A stretch of DNA of 30,134 bases. Source: Stentor coeruleus (taxonomy: Eukaryota; Ciliophora; Heterotrichea; Heterotrichida; Stentoridae). The notes under the pieces were generated by a model. That model was given only the letters and a program-made list of their open reading frames with translations, had not been told where the DNA came from and made no database searches. Position 1 is the first letter of the stretch. Each line of letters starts with the position of its first letter. The translations under genes and the position numbers were made by a program. The stretch covers positions 1 through 30,134 of the forward strand of contig MPUH01000902.1 in the NCBI GenBank assembly GCA_001970955.1, given 5' to 3'. This document shows, piece after piece, positions 1-9,419 of the stretch.

Positions 1-35
1 AACACCCTAACACCCTAACCACCCTAACACCCTAA
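1..35. repeat. Telomeric repeat, left chromosome end
   Basis: Four CCCTAA cores lie at 5, 13, 22 and 30, joined by CA or, once, CCA, giving a CCCTAACA repeat with one 9-nt variant unit. The C-rich strand reads 5' to 3' from base 1, as expected at a left chromosome end. An 8-nt CCCTAACA repeat is known from heterotrich macronuclear chromosomes. The array is short because the window starts inside it, or because assembly trimmed it. Confidence 0.93.
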
Positions 36-441
36 GTTAAGAGTTAAGAGAATAATAACCTAATATTTATGCACAACATCTTATTTATTATTAAATTAAA
101 TAGATTATATATTCTACTTCTCAATCAACTTTTTCAGAATGTAAACTTAAAGTTTTGTTTTTACCCAATATTAACTTTTAAGGTATTCGATAATATAACT
201 TTATGGTTTTAAGACTAGACAGTAATTAGTTTTTTTAATTTATCATTCTTATCATGCTATCTTAAGATTAGCAAGCTTTATTTCAAATTTTCTATATCAT
301 AAAATAAAATTTTCAAATTATGCCAAGGAAATTATTTATGTGATAGGAATATTACTATTCTCCTTAGCATAACTAATTTCTCTAAAAAGTCTATAAAAAC
401 TCAAGCTTTGATAGAAAATTCAAATAATTTTATAAAATAAT
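36..441. other. Subtelomeric AT-rich DNA, no gene seen
   Basis: No reading frame, RNA gene or clear repeat array is visible in these roughly 400 bases. The only structure noted is an imperfect inverted repeat, TATGCCAAGGA at 319-329 against TCCTTAGCATA at 361-371 (10 of 11 positions pair). It could be more decayed sequence of the adjacent pseudogene, but I could not align it to the intact transketolase. Confidence 0.5.
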
Positions 442-934
442 AGTCCTTTTATCTATATGTCTTACAGAAAGCATATCAATAACTCTTATATAAATCCCTT
501 GTTTTTCTAGTATTCTACTATCTTTTATAACTTCATGCAAAGTAACTCCTGCTCCTACAACTGTTACCATATAGCTTTTTACATAAAATTCTTGTGTATT
601 TACATATATAATTAGAGTTGCTAGTCTTGATGATATATCTTAATAAACTTTTTTAATGTTTTTCATACTATAAGCCATACCACAAGCTGCAGAAAGATCT
701 TGATCAATTTATCATTGTTAGGGTTTTTAGGGTCATTATGAAGTAATGCATACCGGATTGATGGAAAAACAATACAGAAATTATCTCAGCGATTGATAAA
801 CAGGAGGTAGGATGGACTGAGTTTGAGGCACAAGTCGTTTCAATTGAGTGGATTCTGAACTTTGCTGCAAGATTTGAATAAACCTGGAAACTTGCTGAGG
901 TCCCTGAGAATAAGCGACACAAATTACTAAATAT
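442..934 (-). pseudogene. Decayed, internally deleted transketolase copy
   Basis: Three blocks match the intact transketolase at 27422-29299 in the same order and orientation. About 706-934 corresponds to 29069-29299 (N-terminus), 645-705 to 28846-28911, and 442-637 to roughly 27653-27870. About 975 nt and 157 nt are missing between the blocks, so only about a quarter of the gene remains. The initiator ATG of the intact gene (29297-29299) is ATA here (932-934). Substitutions and small indels break the frame, for example where the N-terminal block ends in a stop near 704. Homology continues upstream past 934, so this was a DNA-level duplication and not retroposition. It has no function as a transketolase, although transcription or a regulatory role cannot be excluded. 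Confidence 0.9.
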
Positions 935-1150
935 TATAGAAAATGTTGATAATAGTTTAAATAATGTTATGGGTAATAAAAGTATATCGACTTAGTTTTT
1001 AGTGGGATTATATGGAATTTTAGCATGATTTTCAATAGTTTTTAGTAAGATAAAGATATTTGTGTAAGAAATTAATGTATGTGAAGATAAGAATTGCTAA
1101 GGATTGAATTATAATACTTATTGATTGAAATAATGAATTGGATTATAAGC
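935..1150. repeat. Duplicated 5' flank of transketolase (copy 1)
   Basis: This stretch resembles 29300-29502, the 5' flank of the intact transketolase, including shared blocks such as TTAGTTTTTAGTGGGATT, GCATGATTTTCAAT and GTAAGAAATTAATGT. The match fades near 1150, which marks the inner edge of the duplicated segment. The rest of the interval to the kinase start at 1413 is C-rich and G-poor on the + strand and holds no recognised gene. Confidence 0.8.
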
Positions 1151-1412
1151 ATTTATCATATACAAAACATATCTTAAAATCCTCATCAAAAAATATATCC
1201 ACAAATTTTACCACAGCCCGGCAACCAAACCTAAACCTCATCCTTTCACTCACAAAAACTAACACCTAAATAAAATCCTCCACCTTCTTCCCTAAGCCCT
1301 AATTCCACATATTCTTCAATCCTCCTACATCCAAAAAATACATTTTCTTCTATCTTTATACTTTTACATACAACCCAAAACCCAATCTATCTTTAAAGAA
1401 ATATAATTATTA

Positions 1413-3224
1413 ATGGAATCATATTTGCAAAAAGTCCTCCGATACAAGGTCCCACAAGAATCGCCCTTACCAGCATGTAAAAAAAGTCTTGACGAAGAAG
1501 AAACAAAGTACTCTCTAAAAACAGAATCAATAACTTTCAACGAATCCGTGATCAATGATTTTCATGATTCATTAACAGACTCAATAAGCGAAGGTACCGA
1601 AAGTAACTTTATACAAAAAGTTCCTGTTTTATCATGTGCTCCAAATCGTCACAATCGATCAGACATGACCCAAGCTTTTTTTACAGCAGTAAAGCAAAAT
1701 AGTTATGAAGCATGTAAAACTATGTTAGAAAAATTTACTAATGGTGAACCACTTATTGATATAAATTATATACTAGCTGATAATGAAGCTGCATTACATA
1801 TTGCTGCAAGAGAAGGGTTTTTAAAAGTTTGTGAAGCTATAATGGACTATGCTGACTCACCTCAAATAAATATTAGAAATGAAAACATGCAAACTCCATT
1901 GCATTTATCTTGTGAAAATGGACATTTGAAAATCGCCCAGTTACTTGCAAGATCAGGAGCTGATCTGAATAGTATTGATAAAAATGGTAACACGCCTTTA
2001 CATTTGGCTAGTAGAGCTGGCCATGGAATAATTGTATCATGGTTATTATCTAGAGGGCCTAATATTTTGATAAAAAACAATATAGGAAAAACTGCTGAAG
2101 AAGTTAGTGATGAGATTATATCTACATTATATCATAAATACTTAAAAAGGACTATAACTTTACCTGGGCCAAGTATAAGTGAATGTTTAAAATCAGAAGC
2201 TAAAAGAGTTAGGATTAATGATCTTGTAGAAGAAAAGTCTAAAGGTCAGATTTCATATGAAGATTTTATTGGGATTTCACAATTAGGTAAAGGGTCATTT
2301 GGTGAAGTATACCTTGTAAGTAAACAAGACTCAGGGTTGTTATATGCAATGAAAGTTTTAAGAAAAGAAAAAGTTATCGCCCAAAATCTTATCCGCTATG
2401 CTTTAACAGAAAGAAATGTTTTAAGTTATATAAGACATCCTTTTATAGTCTCATTGAATTTTGCATTTCAGACTTCAGATAAACTGTTTTTAGTATTAGA
2501 TTATTGTCCAGGTGGTGATTTAGCATCACATCTTTTATTAGAAAAAAAGTTTACTGAGCAAAGGGCTAAAATTTATTTATGTGAAATCTTACTCGCATTA
2601 GAAGAATTACATAGACGAGATATAATATTTCGAGATTTAAAACCTGATAATATAGTTTTAGACAAAGAAGGTCATGCTTTACTTACAGATTTCGGGCTTT
2701 CTAAAGAAGGTGTTTATGATAACAGTGCAGCAAAAAGTTTTTGTGGCTCAGTTGCTTATTTAGCACCAGAAATGATAAATCGTAATGGTCATGGAAAAGC
2801 TGTAGATTGGTATTTACTTGGAGTTTTGTTTTATGAAATGGTCATTGGAGTCCCACCGTATTTTTCTTCTAATAAAGATGAGCTTATTAATAACATACAA
2901 AGAGGTAAATTGAAAATCCCAGCAAGTTTAAGTGTTGAAGCTAAAGAGTTGATTAAAGATGTAAGGAATATTTAGCTTTTACAAAGAGATCCATGTAGAA
3001 GACTTGGTGCTATGAAAGATGCTCAGGAAATTAAACAACATGTGTTTTTTAAAGGGGTGAATTGGGATATGGTTTATAGAAGGGAACTTAAACCCCCAAT
3101 ACCGATAATTCAACCTGTACCAAATACGAGGATTTCTAGTGATAGATTGTATGGAGATGCTATGTCTAATGAATCTACTAGGATTAAAGGATGGACATTT
3201 ATTGCTGATGATTTGATTATATAA
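1413..3224 (+). CDS. Ankyrin-repeat AGC-family protein kinase
   Basis: The product is a 598-residue Ser/Thr kinase once the 15-nt intron at 2961-2975 is removed. Ankyrin repeats occupy about residues 120-235 (TPLH cores near 161 and 194). The kinase domain starts near 285 with the glycine loop GKGSFGEV (292-299), the ATP lysine K314, the catalytic loop RDLKPDN (D408), DFG (426-428) and APE (451-453). S442 in KSFCG sits where AGC kinases carry the PDK1-phosphorylated residue. The C-terminal tail has a hydrophobic-motif-like IKGWTF with T590 where S6K and Akt carry their phosphosite. I infer activation by dual phosphorylation, with the ankyrins giving substrate or location specificity. The start is the first ATG after a C-rich leader. 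Assignment to AGC is firm; the exact subfamily is not. Confidence 0.9.
2961..2975 (+). other. 15-nt intron in the kinase gene (phase 0)
   Basis: The sequence GTAAGGAATATTTAG interrupts the kinase large lobe. Removing it joins KELIKD to LLQRDPCRRLG, the conserved AGC stretch before the tail. If it is retained, the intron's own TAG ends translation in frame. Confidence 0.92.
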
Positions 3225-3386
3225 GTAGGCTTGGTAGATAATTTATAACTGAATATAATTAACTAAATGGCTTTTGGATGATTTTATGCTTTATTTTATT
3301 ATAATTATTGTGGTTTATGTTGATATATAGAATAAAATGATGTAAATTGTGTGTATGTTAGAAAAGATTTTATTAATGATAAATTA

Positions 3387-4307
3387 TTACTCATCAATAG
3401 TGTGTACTTTTTTACCATTTTCCCAAGTATAAGACATGACACTACTATCTGGATAAGTGATTTCACCTTTACCGTGTTGTTTACCATAATGCCATTCACC
3501 TTTATATTTTTTCCCATTAGGCCAGATATACTCTCCAATCCCATGTTTTTCATCATTTTCATATTCTCCAATATAAACTCTTCCATCAGGCCAGACAAAT
3601 TTCCCCATCCCATTCATTTTGTTATTAGACCATTCACCATCATAAACCCTATTATCACTCCAGTGATATATACCACGTCCATGTATATTCCCATCTAAAA
3701 ACTCTCCTTTATAACTTGACCCATCAGCCCAATAAAACTCCCCATAGCCACTTTTCGTCCCATTTTTATATGAACCTTTATAAAGTGCTCCATCTTTCCA
3801 AGTCTCAATACCAATACCATGTTCTTTATCATCAATCCAATCACCATTATAAACAGATCCATTGAAATGATAATACTTTCCTTTTCCATTTGCTCTATCA
3901 TCAACCCAATCTCCTTCATATAAATCTCCTGTAGTATAAACCAAACGCCCATATCCATTTGCTTTGTTATTCCGATAGTTACCAATATATTTACTTCCAT
4001 CTTGCCATATAAAAACTCCTCGACCTGATTTAAATCCTTGTGTATCCTTTTCTCCAATGTATTTCCACCCTTCTGATGAGACGATAGCATCTGCAATGAA
4101 TTTCTCTTGATTTGTTTTGAAACTAAAAAGACCTACTTCTAATTCTGTTTGGCGTCCTAATGGATTTGGGCAAGGGTACATTAAATCTAATTCCTTTTCA
4201 TCTCTTTCTTTTGTTATAAAGCTCCTTTCTTTCATCATGCTTTCTTCTACACTAAGAATCTCAGTGTCATCACCTTTTTGTCGAATGCATGTACAATTCG
4301 TCCCCAT
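3387..4307 (-). CDS. MORN-repeat protein with N-terminal acylation motif
   Basis: The 306-residue product is mostly MORN repeats with a period of 23 residues. Nine units run from about residue 81 to 290, the first degenerate, with the usual YxGxW...GxG pattern. Residues 1-80 are charged and not recognised. The protein begins MGTNCTC: Gly2 followed by Cys5 and Cys7 is the pattern of N-myristoylated and palmitoylated proteins, so I infer attachment to the plasma membrane or cortical alveoli. MORN arrays in protists commonly act at membrane-cytoskeleton interfaces and can bind acidic phospholipids. No catalytic domain such as PIP5K or SET is attached. It has no intron, and its 3' end faces the kinase gene 162 bp away. 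Confidence 0.9.
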   Translation of the reverse strand: MGTNCTCIRQKGDDTEILSVEESMMKERSFITKERDEKELDLMYPCPNPLGRQTELEVGLFSFKTNQEKFIADAIVSSEGWKYIGEKDTQGFKSGRGVFIWQDGSKYIGNYRNNKANGYGRLVYTTGDLYEGDWVDDRANGKGKYYHFNGSVYNGDWIDDKEHGIGIETWKDGALYKGSYKNGTKSGYGEFYWADGSSYKGEFLDGNIHGRGIYHWSDNRVYDGEWSNNKMNGMGKFVWPDGRVYIGEYENDEKHGIGEYIWPNGKKYKGEWHYGKQHGKGEITYPDSSVMSYTWENGKKVHTIDE

Positions 4308-5038
4308 GAAAATTTAAATTTATAATTATAGGATACTTGATATCAAAAATATATAGAACAAATTAGGATTGTGAACTAAATAATTATCTATTTTTAGACT
4401 TGGCAATACTTATAAATATAAGAATGGGGTTAGACTTATAGTTGATATTTTAAACTCATCCATATATTTAACTCTATATGATGAACATGAAAGAATAATA
4501 TTTATTAATAATTCCCAGCTTCTAAGTAAGAGACATAAAAATTATAAAGACTTGGTTTTGTATATTTATAAAAGAATAAAAATTTAATTCCTTAGAATAG
4601 AAGAAAAAATTTTTTTTATATCAGGAAAAGTGATAAACACCCTAAATTACCTAATAGGGTTTTGAACTTACTAGTTTTTTTTAGTTCTTATAATATTAAC
4701 TTAAGCTAAATAATTTTTTTTATTTTTCAATTATTTTAACAGCCATTTTCAAATATTAGAATGTTATATTTGATACTAATCAAGTTTTAAAATGTGATTA
4801 TTGAGTTTATATGAAAAATTGTGTATATTTGTAGGAAATTATAAAAGTTAGATATGGAGTTTTAGTTTTTACAGGGAAATTCTGTTAATAAGTTTAGGTG
4901 ATAAATAAAATGTTTGTGTTTTTTAAATTATACTGAATAATTATACGAATAAAATTGAAATCCTGGACAAACTAAATGAAGTATCTTGAAAACATACAAT
5001 AATTTATAGTTTAGCATTTTATAAACTAATATTGATAA
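4308..5038. other. Divergent intergenic region, one telomere-like decamer
   Basis: This 731-bp spacer lies between the start codons of the MORN gene (-) and the coiled-coil gene (+), so it should hold both promoters. It is very AT-rich. The notable element is AACACCCTAA at 4636-4645, the only internal copy of the telomeric unit I found, whose ACCCTA can pair with TAGGGT about 7 nt downstream. T-runs follow near 4672 and 4711. No reading frame is convincing. Confidence 0.5.
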
Positions 5039-5959
5039 ATGAAGTAAATTTCAAATAGGTCTAGCAAAGCTGTAGATGTACTTGAATTCGAAGATTTCTC
5101 ATCAAAAAGTTATAATTTACCCTTACAACAGAACCCTAAACGATCTATATCATTGCAAAAACCAAAGGTTATCCCTCCTCAAATCACTGCACAAAGCAAA
5201 TCTCCAGGTAAGCCACCAGCTATAGCAAGCCGACTTATCCAAAAGCGTAAATCCGTAGAAAGAAAAATTGAAGAAATGCGAAAACAAAAAATCGAAGCTG
5301 AGATGAAAGAAGTACAATCAAAACCAAAAATATCATCAAGGTCTCGAAAGCTTGCAGTGATAGCTGAAAAGAAAATACTAAAAGATTCTCCGTTATTGGA
5401 AAAAGTTCAAGAAATAAAGTATTTCACTGAAGAATTATCTAAAGATAAAGAGCCTAAACAACCTGCAGCGTTTATAAAAAAGTCTGAAGTTAAGCATTTG
5501 TGTGATGATGATGAAATTATTGGTATAGAAGAAGATATTCAATTGATAGAAGCATGTTTGAATATGGAAAAAATAAGAGTATCTGAAGTCACGTATCCTG
5601 CTACTCAAGAAAAAACTCAAGATAAAATCAGTCCTCAATATCAAAGCAGTACTTTTGATTCAAGGCCCCGGGCAAAAATCGTTGCAAAAGTTAAGGAAAT
5701 GGGGAGGAAATCTCTGCCAACCAAAGATTCAAAAGCTCCAAATAGAATACAATCTAATGTCCTTCCTCGTAAAATTGGCATGGAGACACCAATAAAAGTT
5801 ATAAATCATACTCCTCAGAGAAAATTTATCAAAAAAAAAACCCCAGAAGTAATAAAACAACGTAGCAGTTCTATGGGGAATCTAACACAGATCCAATTTG
5901 CATACAGGTCTTTATCTCCTTATCAAATATCAATCAAACGTAATATTGAAGATGATTAA
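5039..5959 (+). CDS. Basic coiled-coil protein, function unknown
   Basis: After removal of the intron at 5044-5058 the product is 301 residues. I chose ATG 5039 because splicing there opens the frame directly into the long ORF; the ORF alone has no ATG near its 5' end. Residues about 60-90 are a Lys/Glu-rich helix (KRKSVERKIEEMRKQKIEAE) likely to form a coiled coil. It is followed by KPKISSRSRKLA, which resembles a short PKI..SR.LA motif that I recall from ciliate and other protist cytoskeletal proteins. The remainder is Lys/Ser/Pro-rich and probably disordered. No enzyme fold is visible. A cytoskeletal or basal-body role is only a guess. The gene is convergent with DNAJC11, 42 bp away. Confidence 0.75.
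5044..5058 (+). other. 15-nt intron at codon 2 of the coiled-coil gene
   Basis: GTAAATTTCAAATAG splits the second codon (AA/G). Without splicing the message reads ATG AAG TAA, so retention would abolish the protein at codon 3. Removal gives MKSSKAVDVLEF in frame with the long ORF. Confidence 0.82.
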
Positions 5960-6001
5960 AACTTCTTATCATAACTAAGAAAAAATTACTAAATTTAAAA
6001 T

Positions 6002-7621
6002 CTAAGGTAAAACTAAATAATCATTATCCTCAATTTCAACCTCTTTCACTAAATCGCTTATTGAATATTTCACATAAAGCCTTGGTTCATGGTTTTCATT
6101 AGGATTATAAAAACCACTTATTTTCATTTTAGACTCTTTTGGTAAAGTAAGCTGAGAATTCACTATTAAAATTTGTAAAATCAATGTTACGTCTATACGT
6201 TTACTTGGATTATCTGAATTTATATCCCCATAATAAGCATTTAATATTATCAAACCACCAACTAAACTTTCTGATCGTATCGAGTACTCAGCACTATCTC
6301 TAATATGTGCAATGAAATCTTCAAAATCTTTAACCTGTCTTTCTTTTTTAGACTTAGAAAGTTTGTCTTTTATATCCAACGAACGTTTTGAAAAAAAATA
6401 ACGAGAAAACATATGCGTAAGAAAAGATGCTACAAGAGATACCCCACAACATAAAGCAAAAAATTTGTTTGTATAAATTTTACTTATGACAATTGGGATT
6501 TTTACAGCAATTCCATCTTTGTTGATTTTTGTAGCAAAAACTAGTCTATTAGGCTCAGCTTCAATTGAATAAGTTAAAGATGCACTTTTTGATAAATCGA
6601 CCCCAACAGAAAACTCTGGGTATACATGAAACATTCTATTTTTTGATGTGAAATTATTGATTTCAAAGTTAATAGCAAGTTTTGTCGTGATTTTGGAAAA
6701 AATATTCTTTGACCACCCGATGTAGGTTTCGAATTTATTTGGGGAAATTGTCGAACTTAAATGTAGTTTGTTTTTAGGGTTGTATTCTTTTGTTATATCA
6801 AAGCCACATGAACTATTATTCCCACCTTTTATATCAACTCTAGCATCTGTTGTTTTGTCTAATGATCTATATAAGGAAATTGAAGGGGTTAAGATTTCAT
6901 CGAATTCTCCTTGGATTGTAACACTTGTCCTACCTATAGATTTCGATAGTGCTAAAGAACCTTGGCGTCTATCTCCGAATTGAAATGAGAATTGGCTTAT
7001 ATAGCCTGAACTAGATGTGTATTGGAATCTAGGGGTTAGAGATGTCATTACAAAGTCATCACTTGTGTAAACGAAAAAACCAAGATCTCCAGTTAGTCTT
7101 GATGTAACTTCAAATTTCACTAATTCGTTAAGATGAAGTTTCGTTTGTTGGATGTATCTACCCCAAGGATCATTAGGACTATAAAATTTAGTACTAGATA
7201 AATAATCTGCTATTGAAAATTCAATTACAGATGCTGTCCTATGATTGTATTGACTTCTAATTTTATGACGCTGAGATTTTCTAATAAAATCTTCAACAAC
7301 TTCTCTTAATTCCTAACTATGAATTACTTGTTTATCTTTTTCATCATCAACTTTAAATTCCCGTAGTTGTTCTTTATTTTCTGCTATTTTTATACCTTGA
7401 ATACCGAATTCATCATATATGTATCTTGTTGAAGGATTCATAAGAATTTCTTTATGGCTAATTAGTTGTGCGAAAGCTTCTTCAGCATATTTTTTCAAAC
7501 GTGGATCTTGTTTATCAGGATGAATAATCCTACTAAGTTTCTTAAAACTTTGATTAATTTCTTCAGGTGTGGCATTTTTCCCCAAGTTTAACGAGCTATA
7601 AAACTCAAGATTTTGTGCCAT
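6002..7621 (-). CDS. DNAJC11: DNAJC11-type mitochondrial J-domain protein
   Basis: Joining the two exons across the intron at 7313-7327 gives 534 residues, close to the usual ~560 of DNAJC11. Residues 6-75 are a J domain with HPD at 34-36. The middle (about 110-375) is rich in beta-strand-like segments, as in the barrel-like region of this family. One likely membrane segment lies at about 381-398. The C-terminal domain, with GGLIILNAYYG and SGFYNP, matches the DUF3395 end of DNAJC11. In animals the protein associates with the MICOS/MIB complex that shapes cristae; the same role is inferred here. Start: the frame also contains a TTG upstream, but ATG 7619-7621 is the first ATG and leads straight into the J domain. 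The stop is TAG. Confidence 0.9.
7313..7327 (-). other. 15-nt intron in DNAJC11 (phase 0)
   Basis: Read on the minus strand, the intron is GTAATTCATAGTTAG, after Q98. Removing it fuses the J-domain ORF to the DUF3395 ORF in frame; keeping it stops translation at its terminal TAG. The fusion reproduces the DNAJC11 architecture, which is strong support for splicing. Confidence 0.92.
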
Positions 7622-7674
7622 AATTACTTGCAACCAATAACAAAAACTTATTTGATATGCTTAAAAACATATAA
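7622..7674. promoter_or_regulatory. 53-bp bidirectional promoter region, DNAJC11/NDUFB7
   Basis: Only 53 bases separate the two divergent start codons, so both promoters and both 5' leaders must fit here or overlap the opposite gene. The sequence is AT-rich and I cannot name a motif. Confidence 0.6.
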
Positions 7675-7938
7675 ATGGAAGAAGACTATCAAGTGTTCTC
7701 TGAAGATATCAAAAAAAAAATCATAGCTTTTGGCATATCTTACAAATGGCGAGACAGCTGTGTTAATGATTTGATTTCTTGGGAAGTTTGCAAAAAAGAT
7801 AACCCTTATTTTGGATTTTATCAATGTTCAGATATACAAAAAGCTTGGGAAAAATGTGAGATTGAGAGAGAAAAGAAAATTATTAGCACACCATACTTTA
7901 GGCAAGTACCTGAAGAAAAAAGAAGATTGAGCTTTTAA
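7675..7938 (+). CDS. NDUFB7: Complex I subunit NDUFB7 (B18), twin CX9C
   Basis: The 87-residue product has a twin CX9C pattern, C29-x9-C39 and C51-x9-C61, each pair in a predicted helix. The text around it (CKKDNPYFGFYQC, then AWEKCEIERE) lines up with the CKRDSFPNFLAC...DYCEHRDY region of NDUFB7 and not with COX6B or other CHCH proteins. The protein lies on the intermembrane-space face of respiratory complex I. Such proteins are imported and oxidised by Mia40, so no cleavable presequence is expected and none is seen. It is shorter than the animal protein (about 137 residues), mainly at the ends. It is divergently paired with DNAJC11, also mitochondrial. Confidence 0.8.
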   Translation: MEEDYQVFSEDIKKKIIAFGISYKWRDSCVNDLISWEVCKKDNPYFGFYQCSDIQKAWEKCEIEREKKIISTPYFRQVPEEKRRLSF

Positions 7939-8492
7939 TAGGGTTAACTTTTTTTAAGATTTAAGAAATGTATTTGAGATTTTTTTTTTATAAAAGATTT
8001 GTAAGAAGGTATTCTGCATTAGAAAAAAGTAATAATTATATTGAAAAATATTGGAAAGTTGAAATTTATTATGAGTTGGGATCTTTAAAAAAAGTTTTTA
8101 TATAATTTTGAAGTCTATTTGGTAGTTTGTTTTAAAGATATAAAGTTTATAAAAAAAAAACAGATGAAGAACTTTGGAATAATATTTTGTATTAAATACC
8201 TCTCAACATTCAAGTAGAAAATATTACAAATTCTATTCTAGCATGATTAAAAACATAAAAGATAAGAAACTTGACTTCTTTAAAAATAATCCAGAATATT
8301 CCTAGTTCAAAAATTTAACCACACTACCAAAGTAACAATTATTAAAAATACAACTATTCCATTAACACTACAATTTATCATAACACTTTTCTCACAAAAA
8401 AAAAATCAAATCTCAAAAACACACAAAATTTTAAAGTACAAAATAACACCGAAAATCTTCAAACTCAACAATTACCAAAAACATCTTATAAT
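7939..8492. other. Convergent intergenic region, no gene seen
   Basis: The spacer lies between the 3' ends of NDUFB7 (+) and the NBR1-like gene (-). Its left part is T/G-rich and its right part A/C-rich on the + strand, so each gene has a G/T-rich 3' flank on its own coding strand. Several A- or T-runs occur. I see no ORF or RNA gene. Confidence 0.5.
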
Positions 8493-9419
8493 CTAACTTT
8501 TAATAATCTTAGACACAGCTAAGTCTAAATCTCCACCATTCTCTTCCAAAGCTTTCAAAGCTGTTTCCCTATTAAATCCCATAGAAACTAAAGTATCAAC
8601 TTTCGCATTTTTTATCTCAGCCGAAGCTCTGATTCCAGCCCTCAGTACCCCAGCACATTCTCCATTTACTAACAACACCCAACATCCTTTATGTTTCCCT
8701 TGTTCAATAGGTACTTGTATATTAATAGAAACATTACAAATTTCTCCAGGTTTGACTTCACTAATAACCACAGGTTCCAATAACTTAAGTGTTCCTTTAA
8801 AATCTTCAATAACCGAGCCTTCAGTCCAACTTTTTGTCCCTTTATTCATAACAGTCCAAGTTATAACAATAGTACTACCACAGCTTACAACCCAATTTTT
8901 AGGATACCCTTTTTTAATAACTTTCATCTTATATTCATTTGAACCTTGATTTTTACACATATTTCTCATTTGTTCTTTCATTGGTCCAAACCATGGAGCA
9001 CCTCTAAACATTCTCCACATTCCATTACATCGACCTCTCATATTACCTTTTCTACATCTACCCCATGAATTTTCAGAACATTCATTGTTTACGATTTTAG
9101 GCTCTAATTTTGTTTTAGATTTCTGTGAAGGGTCATCTATTTTTAACTCTTCAAAATCTTCGATTGTGTTTCTTGGTTTTATATATATTTTCATTGATGG
9201 CTTAGTATTATAGTTTCTATATGCTTCTAATAAGTCCATGTTTGAACTTATTGTTATACGATCACCTTCTTCATCTATGTAGGTTATATGAAAATCACTT
9301 GTCCCATACATATTCTTTAGTGATGTTTGAAGTTCTGCCCATGTACTTGGCATAAGGTGCATGAGTCTTATTTCCTCTCCTCTTACGATTTTTAGAGCGA
9401 ATTTTTTTTGTTGACTCAT
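8493..9419 (-). CDS. NBR1-like autophagy receptor (PB1-FW-UBA)
   Basis: The product has 308 residues. Residues 5-82 are a PB1 domain with a basic face (K10, R13) and an acidic OPCA motif, YIDEEGDRITISSNMDL, so it can in principle polymerise head to tail. Residues about 162-266 are the four-tryptophan NBR1 (FW) domain (W176, W188, W198, W247). Residues about 270-308 are a UBA domain (LVSMGFNRETALKALEENGGDL). This matches NBR1, which links ubiquitinated cargo to autophagosomes, but the ZZ finger found in animal NBR1 is absent; a Cys/Trp/Met-rich linker (about 113-155) takes its place. A possible Atg8-interacting motif, FEEL at 89-92 after acidic residues, lies just after PB1. The domain calls are firm; the cargo and the LIR are inference. 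Confidence 0.88.
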   Translation of the reverse strand: MSQQKKFALKIVRGEEIRLMHLMPSTWAELQTSLKNMYGTSDFHITYIDEEGDRITISSNMDLLEAYRNYNTKPSMKIYIKPRNTIEDFEELKIDDPSQKSKTKLEPKIVNNECSENSWGRCRKGNMRGRCNGMWRMFRGAPWFGPMKEQMRNMCKNQGSNEYKMKVIKKGYPKNWVVSCGSTIVITWTVMNKGTKSWTEGSVIEDFKGTLKLLEPVVISEVKPGEICNVSINIQVPIEQGKHKGCWVLLVNGECAGVLRAGIRASAEIKNAKVDTLVSMGFNRETALKALEENGGDLDLAVSKIIKS

